Of a DNA stretch of 64,000 bases, positions 52,990-64,000 are shown one piece after another. The stretch's first letter is position 1. Each line of letters opens with the position of its first letter. This stretch comes from Boswellia sacra (Eukaryota > Streptophyta > Magnoliopsida > Sapindales > Burseraceae): NCBI GenBank assembly GCA_013180625.2, contig SNVD02006955.1:1364001-1428000 (forward strand), written 5' to 3'. The translations under genes were made by a program, and so were the position numbers. The notes under the pieces were generated by a model that saw only the letters and a program-made list of their open reading frames with translations, searched no databases and had not been told where the DNA came from.

Positions 52990-53290
52990 ATTAAATACAC
53001 ATAATTTGAAACACAAAATTTGGGATACAATTTGGAAAAGTGTATCATTATTCTTATTGAATTCATGTAATGGTCAATATGAGTAATGATACACCGCACA
53101 AATTTTTATCCTAATTCTCATCCCAAATGATATGACAATTGAAGTATCATTTATTGAATGGATCATGTAATGATGTGGTCAGTTATTACATCACCAACAC
53201 ATTCAGTTTACAATAATCAATTCAATACACATCATTATAGGGATAAATTAAAAATTTGGCATATAATTAATTGAGATGATGAATTATACT
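52990..53290. mobile_element. Two head-to-head partial copies of the AATGATAC element family
   Basis: The stretch ending near 53060 is, in reverse complement, AATAATGATACACTTTTCCA then AATTGTATCCCAAATTTTG, matching the left end at 26491. The stretch starting near 53083 (GAGTAATGATACACCGCACA, AATTTTTATCCTAATTCTCA) matches the right end at 26664 in reverse. Both are non-coding. Confidence 0.5.
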
Positions 53291-54990
53291 AGAAATCCTA
53301 AAAGATTGCCTGCACAATTTAATTCTAAGTTTTTTATATTCTCCAATGCATTTTAAATTGGCATCAACTACGTATCCTTTTTTAAATTTTTATTATGAAT
53401 CACATATATTTAAATTATTTTAGAAATAAAAATACAAAATTTATAAATAATCAAAGCCTTTTTAAAGAGACACGTGGATTCAGATTTTGAAATAAAAAAT
53501 AATTTGTTTCTAGGAGCGAGGTGTTTTGAAATTAATAAAAATATCTTTATATATTTTAGCAACGGTTTAAGAAAGAAGAATACTCTTTTTTCTTTTTCTT
53601 TTTTTTCGAAGTCTTTTTAAGGCAAAGTAAGATTCTATTCTGCCACTGTTGGAAGCTGCAGCCTTCCTAAGTTAAAATCTTGCAATCACCCTCCCCCTTT
53701 ATCAGTTGTAATAGAAACAACATGTTATTGAATGAAACATTTGCTTTTGCTCTAGAAATGGACGCCAAGTCATCCTTCTATCACAAAATACTAGTTAGCT
53801 AGTATCGAGGAACCGTCTTGTTCAATAGAAAGATCTTGTTATCAAAAAAACTTAAGAAGAGACTCGTCAGACTGCAAGTCTACAACCATATATATATATA
53901 CCTTCGAATGTATTAGATGTTTTTGAATTTGCGTGTTCAAACTTATTAAGGATTCATTTTTTATTGTATATACTACATTAACTCCAATGATGCGACCATT
54001 TTGTAGACGTTTTGGTCTACTTAATTTCATTTTGAAACTTGCAGGCAGACACATGTTAAATTCCCAGAAGTGAACGCTTGGAATTGTCCTGGAGATATTA
54101 GAGTTTATTCCTTCTTAAAACCTTCTGGACATGTCCTCCCCTTAATATTTTATTATATTCAACATCGCTCTTTATATATATATATATATATACACACACA
54201 CATACACGCATACATACATACATATACATATGAGACTGGATTATCTATATATGCTGATGCTGAAGATGAGATGTGTTGAACTACACCAGCTGGAACCGCC
54301 ATAAAGAAAGTGGAATATCTGCTCCGACTTTAAAAGACCCGTTTCATTATTACATGAACTGAAAAATATTGATTAAAAAAAAGCATATAATTGAAAGGGT
54401 ATTTGATTGTCAAGGAATGAGTTCAGGAATCTCTTGCAATTGCGCCCCTAAACAAAGAGAAGAAAAGAAAATAATGGTGATAAAGAATAAGAGAGAGATG
54501 CATATTGGTCTCATCTCATTCATGCAAGGAATGTATCACCTCAATGCAATACATCATGAAACAAATAGTGGAATAGGATGCCTAAATAAGTGAAAGCTGG
54601 ATTCGACTAATCTATGCGTACTTTTGGAACTGCTTCAGCGACTTCTTGTGGGGATATGCAAATGGACCACTATGCTTAATCATCGCACTGGTAGTTACAG
54701 GGTTCTGTGTGTATTTTATGTATTAATTACTCCTGCAATTCTAGCACGTGCTACAGACTGCACTCAATTTGGAATTGAGTCATGTAGTGGGAAGAGTCAA
54801 AAGGTTTTGTCTTTGTCAAATTATCTTTACGTTTTTACATATAAAGTCCGGTGTGGGCGTGGCATTATTTTTTTAAGCCCGAGTCCAAACCAATACATGT
54901 TCTCTCTCTCACGAGAGCATTTGATTCCATGAAAACGAAAAAGGCATGAATACTTTTAATAAAATCATTGACGTCCGTAACAGCCGTCAA
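53291..54990. other. Spacer before the tRNA gene
   Basis: AT-rich with no recognised gene apart from the microsatellite at 54171-54230. Several open frames of 60-100 codons lack family likeness. Confidence 0.45.
54171..54230. repeat. Compound microsatellite (TA)n-(CA)n-(CATA)n
   Basis: An uninterrupted TA run changes to CA repeats and then to CATA repeats over about 60 bases. Expected to vary in length between individuals. Confidence 0.9.
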
Positions 54991-55062
54991 GCGTTTGTAG
55001 TCCAACGGTTAGGATAATTGCCTTCCAAGCAATAGACCCGGGTTCGACTCCCGGCAAACGCA
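54991..55062 (+). tRNA. tRNA-Gly (UCC anticodon)
   Basis: A 72-base cloverleaf. The acceptor stem GCGTTTG (54991-54997) pairs with CAAACGC (55055-55061), with A73 as discriminator. The anticodon stem ATTGC/GCAAT encloses loop CTTCCAA with anticodon TCC at 55024-55026. The T arm has GGTTCGACTCC (B box), and the A box falls in TAGTCCAACGGTTAGG. No intron and no encoded CCA, as usual for a nuclear tRNA gene. A T-rich tract follows at about 55070-55076 and fits a Pol III terminator. Confidence 0.97.
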
Positions 55063-56338
55063 ATTCTCATTTTTTTAAGGCCTAAGGTAGCCCATATAAG
55101 GCGATTATTACAACTGAAAGAGCCACTTTACGTGAGGCCCAGAAGGTCTATTTGTTGTCCATATGGATACTGACAGGCCTCATTTTTTGTGATACTAAGA
55201 GGGCCACGTTAAGCAAGGCCCATTAGGTCGATCAGTTTTCCATACTGATACTGACACCATAGCACTCAATCTCTTTTTTTGGTGAAACTTTCCATAAAGG
55301 CATGTCTTTTATTGGTTCTATTTGCCCCCACTTTAAGTCTACAGGCCCAATCCCCATCCTTCCTTTAAAAAAAAAAAATTACAAAATTTTCTTTATAATT
55401 AATTTTATTTAAATACCCAATACATAATAAAAAAACTAAACTCATTTTTCTTTTTCTGCATTTTAAACATTTTTTTAATACACCTGCATAAATCTAATGT
55501 CTATTGTAAATCATAGTTTGATACAAATTCAAAGATTTTTTTTTTTTAATGGAGTTATGAACAAAATTATTAGAATTATTTATTGGACATCTAACACTCA
55601 CTATAGTTAACAAGTTTGAACCTCTTTCTTAATTCTCATACATATAGATTTAATGTCAAATTCAAAGATATGGTAGAGAATGTCACAATTAAGATTGATA
55701 AAGCTTTGTCGAGTTTTTTTTATCAATAAAAATAGAAAAAAAAAACTATACATGAGATTAATAAGGTTATGATAAGAGAATAACAGTTTATGAACAATTT
55801 TGAATATGGGAACCCAAAAAAAAAAAATTACCAATGTTTTAATCCAATCTTGTAGTGGTACACGAAGAAAAATGTGAAACGGTGCGTTGAGTGAATGACG
55901 CAAACTGCTTTTGAGAAGTAACGGAAGCAACGCATCATCTCTCCTTCTCGTGTTTCAATTCATTTATTGAATTTTACAGGTTTGAATGGTGAAAAGTTTG
56001 TTGTACTGAAGAAAGTGGAAGTTCCTGGGAAACCCGTGAATCTATAATTTATTTATGCAATTATCTGGACTTGCAGATAAAGAACTTCTGCATTTCTTTG
56101 TAAACTTTGGAAAAATAAAAAATGTGGAATTTCCATTCCAGGTATCCATCTATAATTAAATAAAAAAGAAAAAGAAAAAGAAAAATAATTTTGAAAAAAA
56201 AAGTATTAGAAGGCCATTTTAGTAATTTCGGATGTGACGACTCAGACAAGAACAACTCCAACAGAAGGAAGACTATAAACGAAGATTGACAACTTTGTCT
56301 AGCTGAATCTTTCCTTTGACTTGCGTTGACCAAAACTA
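55063..56338. other. Spacer and promoter region of the CPK3-like gene
   Basis: No gene recognised. Homopolymer A runs at about 55367 and 55817. The 300 bases before 56339 are the likely promoter and 5' UTR of the kinase gene. No clear TATA box was found at the expected place. Confidence 0.5.
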
Positions 56339-60416
<4,078 letters not shown>

Positions 60417-61736
60417 GGTCAATACAGTTTGCATGTTTGCTGGGTCAAATGGGCTATGAATGCTTCTGAGTTTAGCCACCAGAGATCACAGGGCTGGCGG
60501 TTGGTGGTAACTGAAATCGTTTGTGTTTTGATATCTGCCTTTTGGGAAGTATAAACTGCTATTCTACTGTGAGAGAATGCAGTTGTTTTTGAGGTTGAAT
60601 TAGATTATTTTACCGCTTAAATGCTCGAGTGTATACCAATCTTATACTTGAATTAGGCCGCCGTAATGTTAATGTTATTTCTTCCCAACTTCATCTTACA
60701 GCTCAGCTGACTGTTACATGATACTGAAATCGTTTCCAGGATATTGCCCTTACAAGGGACAAGTTTGCAGTGGAATTTATTTATAAATGTTATAAGGGTA
60801 TTGTTGAAATTTCGATAATTCTGTTAATTTGCACCATCATGGGAGCACTGAATCAAGCCATCTAGATCTACGAGAGGTATATGCAAATCGTACAAAAGTT
60901 TTGGAGTCCATTTTTTTGTAGCAAAACTGAAGGGAATTAATTCATTAATGCATTAGATTATCCCATTCCAATAAAATATTATATCGAAGGATGGGCATCC
61001 AAACTAAAAGTATTTAGCCTATTAAATTGGCCCACATATTTGATTGCTATTATTAAGTATTATTGGAAGGGTTCGAATACAGTTCTCTTAAAATAGTTTC
61101 AACTTCTCATTGACAAACAGTCGATACTGGCCTTGCTTGAAGAACAGTGCTCACTGCTGCGTGTATCCCAACCAAAAACTGTTTTGAGAGAGATATTAGT
61201 CAATTAGAAAGAAGATAAACAGGCCAATTAGCTACGCAACAAAGAGAGCAAGGAACCCATCACCGTTACAATAGAATTGAGAAGTAAAAAGAGACTTAAT
61301 AAGAAAAATAAAAGGAATCAAAGAGAAAAGAGATTGATCTTTATAACACATATTACTATATGTCATATTATTTACTTTTCCTTTGTGAAATCGAATCGTT
61401 TGAAAATTGTATACAAAATTATATATACATATAATAATAAAAACATTTTGTAATAATGTAAAAAAGGATTATTATAACATTCAAGGGCCGGGGCTCCACT
61501 GGAGGACCAGAACAGAACAAGATTAACGAGAGCGAAAACCAAGACCCGCGAGGTTTGGAACAGTTTGTTACAACAACAACAACGTTCGACGGATTCAACT
61601 CTCAGTTACAAACATAGCATCATAGTTCATGCTATGAACCCAAACCGAAACAAAAGCAATCTCTTATATTGTGCTCACTTTCAACTTCACAAGCCAGGAC
61701 ACAACTCATTCCAATACACTTTAAACACCAGATAAT
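60417..61736. other. 3' UTR of the kinase gene and spacer
   Basis: The first 300 bases are the likely 3' UTR. The remainder is AT-rich. 61480-61736 is more GC-balanced and is the probable 5' UTR of the potassium transporter gene. Confidence 0.5.
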
Positions 61737-63707
61737 ATGGTATGTTTTTCAGCATTATTTGTTTATTTATTTATTATTCTTTCTTACATATGTCGAATTC
61801 TGGGCTTTTTTAGTTCGATTTAGATATGGCGTTTTGTAAAATTTTGAATCTTTTGATTGACCCACCTGCAGCAAAAGTATTTGGAAGGAAATGCAATGTA
61901 AAAGTTGTTATCTTTTAGTTAATTGGATCATCTGTGGTGATAATATGCAGGAAATTGAAGATTCGTGTATGTCTAGTTTATTTTTGTGTTATTTTTGGGA
62001 TTCTTTTTTCCGGGTTGCTGTTTTTGCAAGAATGAGAGATGTTATCTACTATGGATTGGATTTACTCTGAATGTTATGAATGAAACCAAGTTTATCGGCT
62101 AATGCTTAATGGAAATTACTCAAAAAATTCAGAGGGGGTTGATGTTTTTGTTCGCTGTTGACTCAGGTTGAGAATAAAAGGACATGTAAACAAGTCCTCC
62201 TATTAGCTTACAAGAGTTTCGGTATTGTGTTCAGTGACTTGAGTATTTCTCCCCTTTATGTTTATAAAAGTACATTTTCGGGAAGACTGCACAATTATCA
62301 AGATGAAGATGCGGTGTTCGGAGCATTTTCGTTGATTTTCTGGACTTTCACTCTTCTTTCGTTGTTCAAGTATATCATTATTTTGTTAAATGCAGATGAT
62401 AATGGCGAAGGTAAGAGAGTACATGTGCGTTCCATCTTTTTTAATTTTATGTTTCCTTTTAATATGACACAAAATACATTTAAATTGCAGGAGGAATTTT
62501 TGCCTTATATGCACTCCTCTGCAGACATGCAAAATTTAGTTTACTTCCTAATCATCAAGCAGCTGATGAGGAGCTTTCTACTTATCATGCCCCTGGTTAC
62601 TCAAGTAGAAATATGCCGCCTTCTCGGTTGAAAGCTTTTATCGAGAAACACAAAAAAACAAAAACTTGCTTACTTCTTGTAGTTTTGCTTGGAGCTGCTC
62701 TGGTTTTTAGTGTTGGTGTCTTTACACCGGCCATTTCTGGTAAAAGCACTTTCCTTTTACCTTTTTAGTCTCCTATATTGTAGTCATGCATTTTATATGG
62801 TTACTTTAAACACTTGTGCTAATAGATTTTTTCTTTTTTGCAGTTCTTTCATCTATTGATGGGCTGCAACTCAAGTTAGAGAATAAGCACAGAGGTGAGT
62901 ACAGCTTTCTGAAAAAGAAAATTTTTCCTTTTTCTCTTATTATCCTTTCTCTCCTAATAAAATTTGAACTTAATGCTTATGGAGTCATAGGTACAGTTTT
63001 GGGTCATAATATAAGTACTTAAGGGTTTTTTTTTTTTTTTTTTTTAATAATACTGTCATAAAGATGTTGAACACTCATATTCATGTGCTAAGTTTTAATG
63101 GAAGAGTGAGAATAGCTTGGTCTCTGAGCTGGTTAGATCATGATGGGAAAAAGTGTTATTTCAGAAGGTTTGGCATCAATACCAAAATGTTACAGCAGGG
63201 TGGAGAACAAAGATTTGACTGCATTTTCCTTTTCTTCTATGTGGATTCCTCCATCACATATTCATGTAATGCAATTTGAGATTCTAACATTTCTACAAAT
63301 GTACAGGTATGGTGGTTTTCATTGCGTGCCTGGTATTGATTGGCCATTTTGTTTTGCAACACCGTGGCACATACAAGGTGGCTTTCATCTTTGCTCCCAT
63401 AGCAATTTTATGGTTATTGTCAATTGCCGCTGTTGGCATCTACGATATTGTTAAGTGGAATCCAAGAGTTTACCAGGCCCTTTCTCCATATTATATTTAC
63501 AAATTCTTTAGGGCCACAGGAAAAGATGGTTGGATCTCTCTTTCAGGAATACTATTATGTATTACTGGTAATTATAGCATTTGGAATTTATTGAAGTTTA
63601 GATTATAAGGATTGGTATTACGGGATTCAAGTTGCATTTTCTTGTCAACCACAGGAACCGAAGCTATATTCCAAGATGTTGGCCAATTCACAGCTACATC
63701 AGTTAGG
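61737..63707 (+). CDS. KUP/HAK/KT potassium transporter (5' part; continues past window)
   Basis: Membrane K+ transporter of the KUP/HAK/KT family, most like the KUP1/2/6/8 type. Visible exons: a possible ATG-only exon 61737-61739, then 62167-62410, 62491-62739, 62844-62894, 63307-63567 and 63655-63707, which end before more exons outside the window. This gives 287 codons. The start is inferred: the frame at 62167 has no upstream ATG in its own exon, and ATG at 61737-61739 is followed at once by a strong GTATGT donor, giving M-VENKRT in phase. Family segments: [116 protein letters not shown]. Two normally constant spots differ: the usual GVVYGDLS reads GIVFSDLS, and the usual VIGDGVLTPAIS reads [12 protein letters not shown]. 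It may be a diverged or impaired copy. Confidence 0.82.
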
Positions 63708-64000
63708 GTATGCACTTTCAATAATTGTGAAAGTGCATGTTAAATACAGGACAGAATTATTTATTAATCAAGTTTGTTTGTTTTATTCTTTTGCAACTTG
63801 AGTGGGTTGTTTGATGTGATGGCATTCCCAAGTGATATACAGCAATTAGTTGTTACTTGGGAGCATATGTCATGGTAATAAACTTGTGCGCCAAAGGTTT
63901 TAGGACTACCAATGATCCAAATATGATACCCCATTTGTGTGGCTTTGTATTGTTGCTTTAATTTTATCTCTGCTTAGAACAAATCCTTTTCTTTTTGGTG

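Overview
This is a nuclear chromosomal segment from a flowering plant, almost certainly a eudicot. The genes are intron-rich with GT-AG introns, the spacers are AT-rich and full of small repeats, and there is a nuclear tRNA. The proteins are plant-specific: CHX antiporter, dirigent proteins, PAM71/GDT1, ALMT, CDPK and KUP/HAK. A nuclear copy of the plastid initiation factor IF-1 fits a rosid, where plastid infA is commonly lost. Gene content and protein style remind me of Citrus, but I cannot prove the species from the sequence.

Layout. 0.15-2.5 kb: 3' part of a CHX18-like cation/H+ antiporter. 4.0-4.5 kb: nuclear infA (chloroplast IF-1) with one 88-bp intron. 6.7-28.5 kb: a tandem array of single-exon dirigent (DIR-a) genes, all on the + strand. 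Four look intact (11.4, 15.8, 25.7, 27.9 kb). Four are pseudogenes or remnants (6.7, 8.8, 13.3, 19.05 kb). 29.8-35.1 kb: a 12-exon GDT1/PAM71-type thylakoid Mn/Ca transporter. 38.5-43.4 kb: a Cys/His-repeat ('loricrin-like', WRKY19-related) nuclear protein with a long intron-bearing 5' leader. 44.1-44.35 kb: a decayed RPL38 retrocopy. 45.2-49.2 kb (minus strand): a six-exon ALMT anion channel. 50-54 kb: a repeat island of short inverted-repeat elements and a microsatellite. 55.0 kb: tRNA-Gly(UCC). 56.3-60.4 kb: an eight-exon CPK3-like calcium-dependent protein kinase. 61.7 kb to the window end: 5' part of a KUP/HAK potassium transporter.

How it fits together. The genes outside the dirigent array are unrelated neighbours and do not form a pathway. 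Several are ion transporters or calcium signalling proteins (CHX, GDT1, ALMT, CDPK, KUP). I treat that as chance clustering. The dirigent array is the one real gene cluster. It holds two subtypes: AtDIR6-like genes (pinoresinol-type lignan coupling) on the left and AtDIR12/13-like genes (ending ECW) on the right. Flanking-sequence similarity suggests that an ancestral two-gene module was duplicated and has since decayed unevenly. I did not find a new kind of molecular system. The most informative material is the birth-and-death record of the dirigent array, the unusual variants in single genes, and the small transposon families. Exon boundaries were read by eye from splice signals and family conservation; no alignments were run.
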